DNA of 17,111 bases from assembly GCA_038324115.1 (NCBI GenBank), contig JBBQHQ010000044.1, positions 1 through 17,111 of the forward strand, read 5' to 3'. This document shows positions 7,549 through 17,095 of the stretch, one piece after another (position 1 is the first letter of the stretch; the number at the start of each line of letters is the position of its first letter). The translations under genes and the position numbers were made by a program. The notes under the pieces are model-generated. The model ran no database searches, was not told the origin of the DNA, and worked only from the letters and a program-made list of their open reading frames with translations. The stretch is from Gaiellasilicea sp038324115. Its GTDB lineage: Bacteria; Actinomycetota; Thermoleophilia; Gaiellales; Gaiellaceae.

Positions 7549-9504
7549 CTAGCTCTCGGCCCAGATCTTGATCACGCTCTCCACGTAGGCGCCGGCCGTG
7601 TCGGTGGCGCGCACGCGGATCGTGTGACCGCCGCGCTTCGTCCGGATCGTGCAGGAGACGTACGGCGCGACCGTGTCGGTGCAAGGCTGGTTCCCGTCGA
7701 ACCAGAAGGTGACGACCTTGATCCCGACGGAGGATGCCGCGTCGGCCGAGATCGTGAACGTGCGCGGAACCGTCTGCCCGTTCGTGGGGTTCGTGATCGT
7801 CAGCGTCGGCCCCGTCGGAGCGGGAGCCGGGGGAGGCGGCGGTGCGCAGGCGCTCGTGCTGCCGGTCGCGGTGACGGCGCCCGAGGTCGAGCCGCCGGAG
7901 TCGACCGCGCGGACGGCGAAGGTGGAGGAGGTTCCGCAGGCGAGGCCCGTCAGCGTATGAACCGTCGAGGCCGTGGAGCCGACGAGGACGCTGTCGCGGA
8001 GCACCTGGTAGGAGACCGTCCGGACGTCGGGGCTCGCAGTCCACGAGAGCGCGATGCTGTCGGGGCGGCCGGTGCTCGCGGCGAGGGCCGAGGGCGGCGC
8101 CAGCGGCGTCACGACCGGCGGGGGAGGCGGCGGGGGCGAGCCGGAGCCGAACTCCGTGCTGCCGAGGTCGACCGTCGAGCCGCAGTACTCGAACGTCCTG
8201 CCGCCACAGGCAGGCGTGTACTTGAGCGTTGAGTCGACCGCGGTCGAGCCGGCGTCGACGGCGGGCGAGGCGAGAGCGGGAGCGAGCGCGTCGTCGAGGA
8301 GCGGGTTCGCGATCAGGTCGCTCGCGCCCTGCCCGCTCGCGGCCCGATAGGTGGCGAGGCTCGTGTGGACGCTGCCGAGCCAGCTCAGCATCGTCGCTCC
8401 CGAGGTGCTGTACCAGAGGTTGTTCCGCTCGGTCAGCCCCTGCGCGGGCGCCTTGTCGACGCGGAAGGCGGCGCCGCTCGCGACCCGGACGACGTTGTTG
8501 GCGGCCTTGACCGAGCCGGCGGTGCCGAGCACGCGAAGCCCGGACGCGGAGCCGCTCGCCGAGATCGTGTTGTTCGCGACGACGAAGCTCTCGACGTTCG
8601 CGGTGTTGCCCGTGTTGCCGATCTCGATCCCGGCGCCCGTGACGTTCGCGATCGTGTTGTAGACGATCCGGGTCGTCCCGGCGGTGCCGTCGTAGGGCGA
8701 GAAGTAGATGGCGTAGGGGCCGTCCGTGATCGTGTTCCCCTCGAAGACGTTGTCGCGGGCGCGGACGGAGAAGCCGCCCTCGGAGAAGCGCCGGACGACG
8801 TTGTTCCGCCAGGTGATCCGGGTGCCGATGTCGTAGACGGCGTGCTTCTTGTAGGTGATCGACGTGTCGATCCCGTTGTCGAGGAGCTGGTTGCCCTCGA
8901 AGAGCATGTCGCTGCCGCCGACCTTGTCCGCCTCGTCGGGATCGTGGATCAGGATCCCGGAGTCGCGCGTCAGGCTGATCGTGGTCCGGCGGATCACCCA
9001 GTCGCGGTCGAGCCGGTTCTGGATCAGAAGCCCGATCGCGACGTTCGTGAAGACGCAGTCCTCGATCGTCAGGTTCTGGACGCCGCTGCCCGAGGACGAG
9101 GTGATCACGCCGCGGATCGAGCCGGCTGAGCGCCAGTCGCCGGTGTCCACGCGAAGCCCGCGGAGGACGAGCCAGCTGCGCGACGCCAGCGAGATCCCGC
9201 TCTTCAGGTTGGCCTGGCCGGAGCCGTAGCTGCCGAAGACGATCGGGGCCCCCGCCGACCCGGACGCGGGCGGCTGGAGCAGGCCGCTGAACGAGGCGCC
9301 GCCGGCGAAGAGGACGGTGTCGCCGGGCGCGAGGGGCGCGGTGTTGACGCGGGAGACCGTCTGCCAGGCGGCTGCAGGAGAGGTGCCCGCGGCGCCGTCG
9401 TTGCCGGCGGCGCTCACGTAGTAGGTGGCGGCCGCCGCCTGCGCGGCGCCGGCGAGCGCGGCTGCGACGACGAGAAGAGCGAGGAAGAGGCGACGGCGAA
9501 TCAT
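7549..9504 (-). CDS. Secreted right-handed beta-helix protein with Fn3 and Ig-like C-terminal domains
   Basis: The protein has 651 residues. Residues 1-26 are a signal peptide (basic MIRRR, then a long Ala/Leu/Val core). The start of the mature part, TYYVSAAGNDGAAGTSPAAAWQTVSRVN, is typical of DUF1565/pectate-lyase-like beta-helix proteins. Repeated coils of the type N-x-V/I-x-x-x rich in Asn, Thr and Gly run to about residue 420 (WRNNVVRRF, FEGNTITDG, VYNTIANVT, VANNTISAS). A proline linker follows near 455, then an Fn3 domain at about 470-548, a second proline linker near 555, and an Ig-like domain with CTDTVAPYVSC at the end. It probably binds, cleaves or epimerises polysaccharide outside the cell; no catalytic residues can be named. 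It sits upstream of the GT4 gene on the same strand and is divergent from the PHP gene. Confidence 0.85.
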   Translation of the reverse strand: MIRRRLFLALLVVAAALAGAAQAAAATYYVSAAGNDGAAGTSPAAAWQTVSRVNTAPLAPGDTVLFAGGASFSGLLQPPASGSAGAPIVFGSYGSGQANLKSGISLASRSWLVLRGLRVDTGDWRSAGSIRGVITSSSGSGVQNLTIEDCVFTNVAIGLLIQNRLDRDWVIRRTTISLTRDSGILIHDPDEADKVGGSDMLFEGNQLLDNGIDTSITYKKHAVYDIGTRITWRNNVVRRFSEGGFSVRARDNVFEGNTITDGPYAIYFSPYDGTAGTTRIVYNTIANVTGAGIEIGNTGNTANVESFVVANNTISASGSASGLRVLGTAGSVKAANNVVRVASGAAFRVDKAPAQGLTERNNLWYSTSGATMLSWLGSVHTSLATYRAASGQGASDLIANPLLDDALAPALASPAVDAGSTAVDSTLKYTPACGGRTFEYCGSTVDLGSTEFGSGSPPPPPPPVVTPLAPPSALAASTGRPDSIALSWTASPDVRTVSYQVLRDSVLVGSTASTVHTLTGLACGTSSTFAVRAVDSGGSTSGAVTATGSTSACAPPPPPAPAPTGPTLTITNPTNGQTVPRTFTISADAASSVGIKVVTFWFDGNQPCTDTVAPYVSCTIRTKRGGHTIRVRATDTAGAYVESVIKIWAES

Positions 9505-9551
9505 GCCTCAATAGGTTCGAACGGAGGCTCGTGTCTTTCATGAGTCCTAAA

Positions 9552-9611
9552 GCCCATCTTTGTGGGCGCTCAGGCCCACCGTTTGAAACCGGATTCATAA
9601 GTTTTTCAAAC
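9552..9611. promoter_or_regulatory. Overlapping inverted repeats in the divergent intergenic region
   Basis: The 156-bp gap between the beta-helix gene and the PHP gene is AT-rich for this window. GTGGGC (9562-9567) can pair with GCCCAC (9574-9579), and its TGGGC part also with GCCCA (9552-9556), so the two hairpins exclude each other. A separate perfect 8-bp inverted repeat GTTTGAAA (9581-9588) / TTTCAAAC (9604-9611) has a 15-nt spacer. They may be operators or RNA structure for the minus-strand leader. No regulator is identified. Confidence 0.4.
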
Positions 9612-9648
9612 CAGAATTGTCCGCTCAGATGTGGAAAGCACGGCGGCG

Positions 9649-9660
9649 TATGCTGGCGGC
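9649..9660 (+). promoter_or_regulatory. Leaderless -10 box of the PHP phosphatase gene
   Basis: TATGCT (9649-9654) is followed by 6 nt and the GTG at 9661. This places the transcript start at or next to the start codon and argues against the earlier in-frame GTG at 9631. No convincing -35 is seen. Confidence 0.55.
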
Positions 9661-10440
9661 GTGCTCGATCTCCATTCCCATGTGTTGCCCGGGCTGGACG
9701 ACGGCGCCGCCTCGCTCGAGGCGAGCCTCGAGATGGCTCGCGCGGCGGTCGGGGCGGGGATCAGCGTGCTCGCTGCGACGCCTCACGTCCGGGCCGACTA
9801 CCCGACGACGGCCGCCGAGATGGAGGCTGCGCTAGCCTCGGTGCAGGCCGCCGTCGCCGAGGCGGGCATCCCCCTGCAGCTGCTCCCGGGCGGCGAGCTC
9901 GCGCTCGACCGGCTCGAACTGCTCGACGCGGAGGAGCTGGCGCGGTTCGGCCTCGGCGGTAACCCGGGTGTGCTTCTGCTCGAGTTCCCCTATCACGGCT
10001 GGCCGCTCGGGCTCGCCGAGCGGGTGTTCGCGCTACGAACCGCGGGGATCCGACCAGTGCTCGCCCATCCGGAGCGAAATCGCGAGGTTCAGGTGCAGCC
10101 GGAGCGTCTGGCCCCGCTCGTTCAGGCGGGCGCGGTCGTCCAGGTGACGGCGGCGTCGCTGGACGGCCGGCGCGGTCGCTCGGCTCGCGCCGCGGCGCTC
10201 GCGCTCGTCGAGGGCGGGCTCGCGCATCTGCTCGCGAGCGACGCCCACGCGCCGGAGGTGCGCGAAATCGGGCTCGCCGCCGCGGCCGCGGCCGTCCGCT
10301 CGGACGAGCTCGCCTCCTGGTTGACGGAGGGGGTCCCGTCGGCGCTCGTCGCGGGCGATCCGCTTCCGCCTCGCCCCGGGGCGGCCGGCCGGGGCCGGTC
10401 CGGCCTCAGCCTCGGGCGGTTTCGACGGCGGCGGCGGTGA
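9661..10440 (+). CDS. CpsB/YwqE-type PHP-family tyrosine-protein phosphatase
   Basis: The protein has 259 residues. From the GTG at 9661 it begins MLDLHSHVLPGLDDGA, the standard N-terminus of the family. The metal-ligand motifs are all present: H5-x-H7, ATPHVR (H42), GGELAL (E79), LLEFPY, HPERN (H136) and ASDAHAP (D194, H196). Family members are manganese-dependent phosphatases that remove phosphate from the tyrosine-rich tail of BY-kinases controlling capsule or exopolysaccharide assembly. No such kinase or Wzz partner is in this window. The C-terminal tail is arginine-rich (GRFRRRRR) and lies in the stretch overlapping the convergent ligase gene. An in-frame GTG at 9631 would add 10 residues of no family character. 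Confidence 0.9.
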   Translation: MLDLHSHVLPGLDDGAASLEASLEMARAAVGAGISVLAATPHVRADYPTTAAEMEAALASVQAAVAEAGIPLQLLPGGELALDRLELLDAEELARFGLGGNPGVLLLEFPYHGWPLGLAERVFALRTAGIRPVLAHPERNREVQVQPERLAPLVQAGAVVQVTAASLDGRRGRSARAAALALVEGGLAHLLASDAHAPEVREIGLAAAAAAVRSDELASWLTEGVPSALVAGDPLPPRPGAAGRGRSGLSLGRFRRRRR

Positions 10441-12241
10441 TCGGGTCGCGCGGGGCGAGCGCCCGGGCCGCCTCCAGCTCGCGCAGCCCCTCGGCCTTCC
10501 GGCCGGCCCGGATCAGCTCGGTCCCGAGCGTGTAGCGAACGCCGACGGAGCGCGGCTCGCGGCGGGCAGCCTCCCGGAGCGGCGGCAGCGCCTCTGCCGG
10601 CGTCGGTGCGAGAGCGGCCTCGGCGAGGAGCGGCCTGATCGCGATCGGGTCGAGCCGGCGTGCGAGCCGGAGGTCGCCGGTCGCCGAGGCGGGGTCCGCG
10701 AGCGCCCGGTCGACGAGGCGGGAAGAGAACCACGGGAGCGCGAGCAGCGTTGCCGCCAGCACGGCGACGCCGGCACCGGCTGCCAGGCCGGCGCGTCTGC
10801 CGAGCCGGGAGCCGCCACCGGCGCCGATCCCGAGCAGGAGGAAGAACGGGATCCCGGCCGCCGGGAAGGTCCAGGTCCAGTCGACCGAGGCTTGTGCGAG
10901 CCAGCCGACGCCGCCCGCGAGCGCCGCTGCCGCGGCGAGCTCGCCCCGGCGCGTCGACCGAACGGCGAGCGCCAGGGCCGGGATGAGGGCGGCGAGCAGG
11001 AGCAGCAGCCCGATCGCCCCCTCCTCGAGCAGGAGCTCGAGCGGGAGCGAGTGCGTCCGCGCCGGGGTCTCGGAACTCCGGCCCTCCAGCAGGTACTCGG
11101 GCCCGAACCCGCGCGCGCCGACGCCCGCCAGCGGGTGGTCCCGCGCCCCCGCCAGCGCGACCCGGTAGAAGTCGTACCGGTTCGAGCCGCCGAGGCTGAC
11201 GAGGTGCGATGTCTTCGCCTCGTCCTTGTGGAAGGTCGAAAAGGCGTCCCAGGCGTCGCCGAGCGCGCGGTCTGGGCGGCCGAATGCGCTCACCGCCGCC
11301 ACGGCTCCCACGGTAACTGCGACGGCGAGCGCGACGGCTGCGGCCACGCCTGCGATCCGCTGCGCCCGGCGCCGTACGACGATGCGGCGGTCGAGAAGCG
11401 CGTAGACGAGGCCCAGCCCTCCGGCGGCCGCCGCGACGAGGAGCATCGCGCGGCCGACCCCGGACGACGCCTGCTCGAGCGCGTTCGTCTCGGCCCGGTA
11501 GGGCTCGGTGAGAGTGTGCGTGGCTGCGCCGGCGCAGGCGGCGGCGAGGAGCGTGGGGAGGGCGAGCCGGAGCCGCTGCGGCGAGAGCCCGAAGAGCACG
11601 AGCGCCCCGATCGCGATCGCGATCCCGCCGCCCTTGCTCTGGGTCGCGAGCCAGCCGGCGAGCAGCAGCCCGGCTCCGCCGATCCCGAGCGCTCGGACGA
11701 GCATCGGCGCGCCACGGGCGGCTCCGACGGCGAGGGCGGGCCAGAGCCCGACCACGAGCACCGCCGCCTCCGCGTTCGCGTAGGAGATCGGGAACTCGAG
11801 CCGGCCGATCCCGAAATGCGCGGCCGCATCGGAGCCGGCGGCCAGCTCGACGGCGGTCGCGAACGCCACTCCCACCGCGGCGGCCGCGACGAGCCCCGCC
11901 GCGGCGAGGCGCTCGCCGCGGCTCCGGAGGAGAACGAGCGGCAGGGCGAGCGCGCAGGCGTAGACGAGCCGGAGCAGCGCCTCGTCCCGCGCGAGCGAGG
12001 GGAGCGGCGACCAGCGAAGCGAGAGGCCGGCCCAGCCGGCGAGCCCGAGCGTCCCCGCGACCGCCAGGAGCGCCGTTCGGACCGGCAGGATCGCCGCGCC
12101 GGAGAGAAGCGCCGTCGCGAGCAGCGCCGCAATCAGGAGCCCGGCCGGAAGCCAGTCCCCGGCGGCGATGCTGCCATGGCTGTGCCACGCCGCTTGCCAC
12201 GCGGCGACCCCCGCAGCCGCTCCGACCACAGCCACTCGCAT
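10406..12241 (-). CDS. O-antigen ligase/Wzy-type membrane protein with C-terminal helical repeats
   Basis: The protein has 611 residues. About a dozen hydrophobic helices run from residue 1 to about 520. The family region is SNRYDFYRVALAGARDHPLAGVGARGFGPEYL from about residue 351, followed by the periplasmic-loop histidine segment THSLPLELLLEEGAIGLL near 395, as in WaaL/Wzy proteins (PF04932 type). After the last helix (GVAVLAATLLALPWF) a soluble tail of about 90 residues looks TPR-like (RLARRLDPIAIRPLLAEAALAPTPAEALPPLREAARREP and GRKAEGLRELEAARALAPRDP). It should polymerise repeat units or ligate the finished glycan outside the membrane. ATG 12241 is preferred, with a weak GGGAAG 4 nt upstream; GTG 12244 is possible. 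The 3' end overlaps the PHP gene by 35 bp. Confidence 0.87.
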   Translation of the reverse strand: MRVAVVGAAAGVAAWQAAWHSHGSIAAGDWLPAGLLIAALLATALLSGAAILPVRTALLAVAGTLGLAGWAGLSLRWSPLPSLARDEALLRLVYACALALPLVLLRSRGERLAAAGLVAAAAVGVAFATAVELAAGSDAAAHFGIGRLEFPISYANAEAAVLVVGLWPALAVGAARGAPMLVRALGIGGAGLLLAGWLATQSKGGGIAIAIGALVLFGLSPQRLRLALPTLLAAACAGAATHTLTEPYRAETNALEQASSGVGRAMLLVAAAAGGLGLVYALLDRRIVVRRRAQRIAGVAAAVALAVAVTVGAVAAVSAFGRPDRALGDAWDAFSTFHKDEAKTSHLVSLGGSNRYDFYRVALAGARDHPLAGVGARGFGPEYLLEGRSSETPARTHSLPLELLLEEGAIGLLLLLAALIPALALAVRSTRRGELAAAAALAGGVGWLAQASVDWTWTFPAAGIPFFLLLGIGAGGGSRLGRRAGLAAGAGVAVLAATLLALPWFSSRLVDRALADPASATGDLRLARRLDPIAIRPLLAEAALAPTPAEALPPLREAARREPRSVGVRYTLGTELIRAGRKAEGLRELEAARALAPRDPITAAAVETARG

Positions 12242-12351
12242 CACGCTTCCCGCGAGCTCTACGCGAGTGCCGCTACCCCCCGTATCCAGATCCGCTTCTA
12301 CGTCGTTTACCTCTCAGAACCAGTAATCACGTTCGACAAAGGGAGATGGTC
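12242..12351. promoter_or_regulatory. Divergent intergenic region between ligase and LPFTG genes
   Basis: These 110 bp must carry promoters for both genes. CGCGAG occurs twice, at 12251-12256 and 12262-12267, one helical turn apart. CCGTATCC at 12280-12287 is found again upstream of the sugar transferase gene at 12893-12900. GGGAG at 12341-12345 is the ribosome-binding site for the ATG at 12352. No clear -35/-10 pair was found. Confidence 0.35.
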
Positions 12352-12792
12352 ATGCGTCGGGATATCGGAATCTGGATCGTCGTTGGGCTCGCGGCAGGAC
12401 TGCTCGCCGCACCGGGAGCGCTCGCCGCGTCCCCGAAGGACATCTATCGCGATCTGGCGGACAACGGCCGGCTCGACAAGACATACAGCCAGCAGGACCT
12501 CCGCGCATACTTGCAGAGCGCCGCGGTGCAGGGCTACGGCAACCCCGTGATCGTCACTCCTGTGACGCCGCCCACCTCCGGTGTCGCGGGCGCGCAGAAG
12601 ACGATCACGAAGCCGAAGCAGAAGCCCGGCCAGACGAGTGGCGTCGCCGGCGCCCAGTCGCCGCCCCTCGCGCAGACCGCGTCTGCCGGCACCCTGCCCT
12701 TCACGGGCTCGGAGCTCGGGATCTTCGCCCTGGTAGGCGCCGCGCTCCTCGCCGGTGGGTTCGTGCTCCGCGCCTCCAGTCGAGGCCGCTAG
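12352..12792 (+). CDS. Small LPFTG-anchored cell-wall surface protein
   Basis: The protein has 146 residues. An N-terminal signal peptide (MRRDIGIWIVVGLAAGLLAAPGALA) is followed by a short charged domain, SPKDIYRDLADNGRLDKTYSQQDLRAYLQSA. A low-complexity wall-spanning stretch then holds the octapeptide TSGVAGAQ twice (75-82 and 95-102) around a Lys/Pro linker. The C-terminus is a complete sortase signal: LPFTG at 115-119, a hydrophobic segment (LGIFALVGAALLAGGFVL) and a basic tail (RASSRGR). A sortase should cleave between T and G and attach it to the wall; no sortase gene is in the window. Function is unknown. ATG 12352 is preferred over ATG 12346 because GGGAG lies 6 nt before it. It ends 32 bp before a strong hairpin terminator. 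Confidence 0.85.
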   Translation: MRRDIGIWIVVGLAAGLLAAPGALAASPKDIYRDLADNGRLDKTYSQQDLRAYLQSAAVQGYGNPVIVTPVTPPTSGVAGAQKTITKPKQKPGQTSGVAGAQSPPLAQTASAGTLPFTGSELGIFALVGAALLAGGFVLRASSRGR

Positions 12793-12824
12793 ACCTGAGC
12801 GCGACTCTCCCGACGCGCACCAGC

Positions 12825-12854
12825 TTTGAGAGGGCCCTCCGGGGCCCTCTCAAA
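12825..12854 (+). terminator. Strong hairpin terminator after the LPFTG gene
   Basis: A perfect 13-bp stem runs from 12825-12837 (TTTGAGAGGGCCC) to 12842-12854, with the loop TCCG. No U-tract follows; hairpin-only terminators are common in high-GC actinobacteria. It separates the LPFTG gene from the sugar transferase gene. Confidence 0.8.
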
Positions 12855-12877
12855 CGTTCTGGCTCGAAAATCCTAAA

Positions 12878-12920
12878 AACGTCGGTTTCGATCCGTATCC
12901 TTCGCGGCGGCACCGACGTT
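12878..12920 (+). promoter_or_regulatory. Candidate promoter/operator of the sugar transferase gene
   Basis: A perfect 9-bp inverted repeat, AACGTCGGT (12878-12886) and ACCGACGTT (12912-12920), is separated by 25 nt. A possible -10 box TATCCT (12896-12901) lies between the arms. A third related half, AACGTT, is at 12853-12858. No convincing -35 is visible. The arms may bind a repressor or may pair in RNA from further upstream. Confidence 0.4.
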
Positions 12921-12976
12921 GTATCCCTAGGAGCGCCGAGTCGGGCTCCGCGGGAGACCAAGGGAGAACGGCAACG

Positions 12977-14371
12977 ATGACGACGCAAGTGGAGCACGCG
13001 CCTCCGGCTGCGCACGGGCTCACGCTCGCGGGAGGCGGAGCCAAGCAATCGCACGGCAAGAGCCTCAGGCTCGGGCGTGGCGGTGCTCAGATCGTGGCTG
13101 CGGCGGGCCGTGTCGCAGTCGTCTGGCTCCCGGCCTTCGCCTTCTCCACGCGGCATTACGGCAGTCTCACGCAGGCCTTTCTCTTCAGTTCCGTCGTGGC
13201 CGCCGGCTGGACGCTCGGGCTCCGGGGCGCGTTCGGCGCCGCCCGGTCGACCCTCTTCGCGCTCGGCGTCTGGATCGCCGCCGCGGTCGGCGCCGCGACC
13301 GGGCTCGTGGTCGTCTCGGCGCTGAATGCTTGGCTGCCGTGGCTCGACTTCTCGGTCTCGGAGCTGCTCCAGATGGCGGGCTCGATCTTCCTGCTCAGCG
13401 CGATCTGGGAGTCGGTCACCCAGGGAAGCGTCGCGGCCGAGCAGCGCGTCCTGATCGTCGGGGCCGACGCGACCGGAGCTGACCTGATCGAGCAGATCAC
13501 CTGGCTCCAGGACTCGCCCTTCGAGGTGGTCGGGATCGTCGTCGACGACGACGAGCTGCACCCCGGCGAGATGGCGATGCTTCCGGACATCGTCCGTGCC
13601 CACAAGCCCGACCTCGTCGTCGTCGCGAACAACCGACCCGAGGCCTTCGACCAGCTCCTCGACGTCGCCAGCGAGGGCTTCCGCGTCGTCGGCCCACCGG
13701 AGTTCTATGAGCACGCGTTCGGCCGGGTGCCGGTCCAGCTTCTGAACCAGTCGTGGTTCATGAACGTGCTCCACCTCTACGGGAAGCCGTACAGCCGCGT
13801 CGCCAAACGGGTGTTCGACATCGTCGTCGCCACGGTCGGGCTGCTGCTGACTGCGCCGCTGTTGCCGATCCTCGCCTTCGTGGTCAGCCGCACGCCGGGC
13901 CCGATCGTCTTCCGGCAGGTGCGCCTCGGCGAGGGCGGCATCCCCTTCACGATCCTCAAGTTCCGGACGATGCGCCAGGACGCGGAGGCGGCCGGCGCCG
14001 TGTGGGCGTCCGAGCGCGACCCGCGGGTCACTCGCACCGGTGCGTTCATGCGCAAGACGCGGCTGGACGAGCTGCCGCAGCTCTGGAACGTCCTCCGCGG
14101 TGAGATGTCGATCGTCGGGCCCCGCCCCGAACGGCCCGAGTTCATGGCCGAGCTCCAGGAGGCGGTCCCGTTCTGGTCGCGCCGCCATCTCGTCAAGCCG
14201 GGGATCACCGGCTGGGCGCAGGTCCGCCGCGGCTACACCTCGGACGCCGACGGGACCGCGGAGAAGCTCGCGTACGACCTCTGGTACCTCCGCCACCGCA
14301 GTCTCGTGCTCGACCTCGCGATCTGCGTCAAGACGTTCACGACCCTCGTGACCGGTTCCGGAGCGCGCTAG
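12977..14371 (+). CDS. Polyprenyl-phosphate sugar phosphotransferase (priming glycosyltransferase, WbaP/WcaJ type)
   Basis: The protein has 464 residues. The N-terminal membrane region (about 35-150, several helices) is followed by a Rossmann-like domain starting RVLIVGADATGADLIEQ. The catalytic bacterial sugar transferase domain starts at KRVFDIVVATVGLLL near 275 with a re-entrant hydrophobic segment. Its signature motifs are all present: VRLGEGGIPFTILKFRTM near 327, RKTRLDELPQLWNVLRGEMSIVGPRPERPEF at about 358-385, KPGITGWAQV near 406 and KLAYDLWYLRHRSLVLDLAI. It transfers a sugar-1-phosphate from an NDP-sugar to undecaprenyl phosphate, the first step of repeat-unit assembly at the inner membrane face; the sugar is not predictable. 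The ATG at 12977 has GGGAG at 12962-12966. It is upstream of clpC, with no terminator between them. Confidence 0.93.
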   Translation: MTTQVEHAPPAAHGLTLAGGGAKQSHGKSLRLGRGGAQIVAAAGRVAVVWLPAFAFSTRHYGSLTQAFLFSSVVAAGWTLGLRGAFGAARSTLFALGVWIAAAVGAATGLVVVSALNAWLPWLDFSVSELLQMAGSIFLLSAIWESVTQGSVAAEQRVLIVGADATGADLIEQITWLQDSPFEVVGIVVDDDELHPGEMAMLPDIVRAHKPDLVVVANNRPEAFDQLLDVASEGFRVVGPPEFYEHAFGRVPVQLLNQSWFMNVLHLYGKPYSRVAKRVFDIVVATVGLLLTAPLLPILAFVVSRTPGPIVFRQVRLGEGGIPFTILKFRTMRQDAEAAGAVWASERDPRVTRTGAFMRKTRLDELPQLWNVLRGEMSIVGPRPERPEFMAELQEAVPFWSRRHLVKPGITGWAQVRRGYTSDADGTAEKLAYDLWYLRHRSLVLDLAICVKTFTTLVTGSGAR

Positions 14372-14394
14372 CCGGGTACGGGAGGCCCGTTCGA

Positions 14395-14407
14395 TACCAT
14401 GTGGTGA
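14395..14407 (+). promoter_or_regulatory. Predicted clpC -10 box
   Basis: TACCAT (14395-14400) fits TANNNT. With the 6-7 nt spacing seen at other promoters here, transcription would start near A14407, exactly at the 5' edge of the inverted repeat described next. No -35 match was found, so this remains a prediction. Confidence 0.45.
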
Positions 14408-14473
14408 CCTTCGACCCGGAGGTCGGGCATTCCGTCCCTCCGGAGTTCAGAGCGAAAGGAGGGTCGAAGGGAA
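14408..14473 (+). promoter_or_regulatory. Structured clpC 5' leader that can mask the ribosome-binding site
   Basis: CCTTCGACCC (14408-14417) is perfectly complementary to GGGTCGAAGG (14461-14470), which overlaps the end of the ribosome-binding site AAAGGAGGG (14455-14463) and lies 3 nt before the TTG start. Inside it, GGAGG (14418-14422) can extend the stem with CCTCC (14437-14441). The same pyrimidine stretch, CCCTCC (14436-14441), can instead pair with the Shine-Dalgarno GGAGGG (14458-14463). Either fold hides the initiation region. This is the architecture of a translational switch; no known class is matched. Confidence 0.55.
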
Positions 14474-17020
<2,547 letters not shown>

Positions 17021-17069
17021 CCCCGGTCGTCAGCTGGCCCGACTCCGAGCCAGATCGAATCGTGAGACC

Positions 17070-17095
17070 GAGAGGCCGCCGCAAGGCGGCCTCTC
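17070..17095 (+). terminator. Hairpin terminator after clpC
   Basis: A perfect 11-bp stem, GAGAGGCCGCC (17070-17080) and its complement (17085-17095), is closed by a GCAA tetraloop of the stable GNRA type. No long U-tract follows. The outer GAGAGG...CCTCTC is shared with the terminator at 12825-12854. Confidence 0.85.

Noticed and set aside
9631..9660. Earlier GTG start for the PHP phosphatase
   Set aside because: The ten added residues have no family similarity. The TATGCT box 6 nt before 9661 and the MLDLHSHVLPG terminus favour the later start.
12574..12657. TSGVAGAQ repeats as a possible DNA repeat or CRISPR-like element
   Set aside because: There are only two copies, encoding the same octapeptide with different codons. 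This is a protein repeat, not an array.
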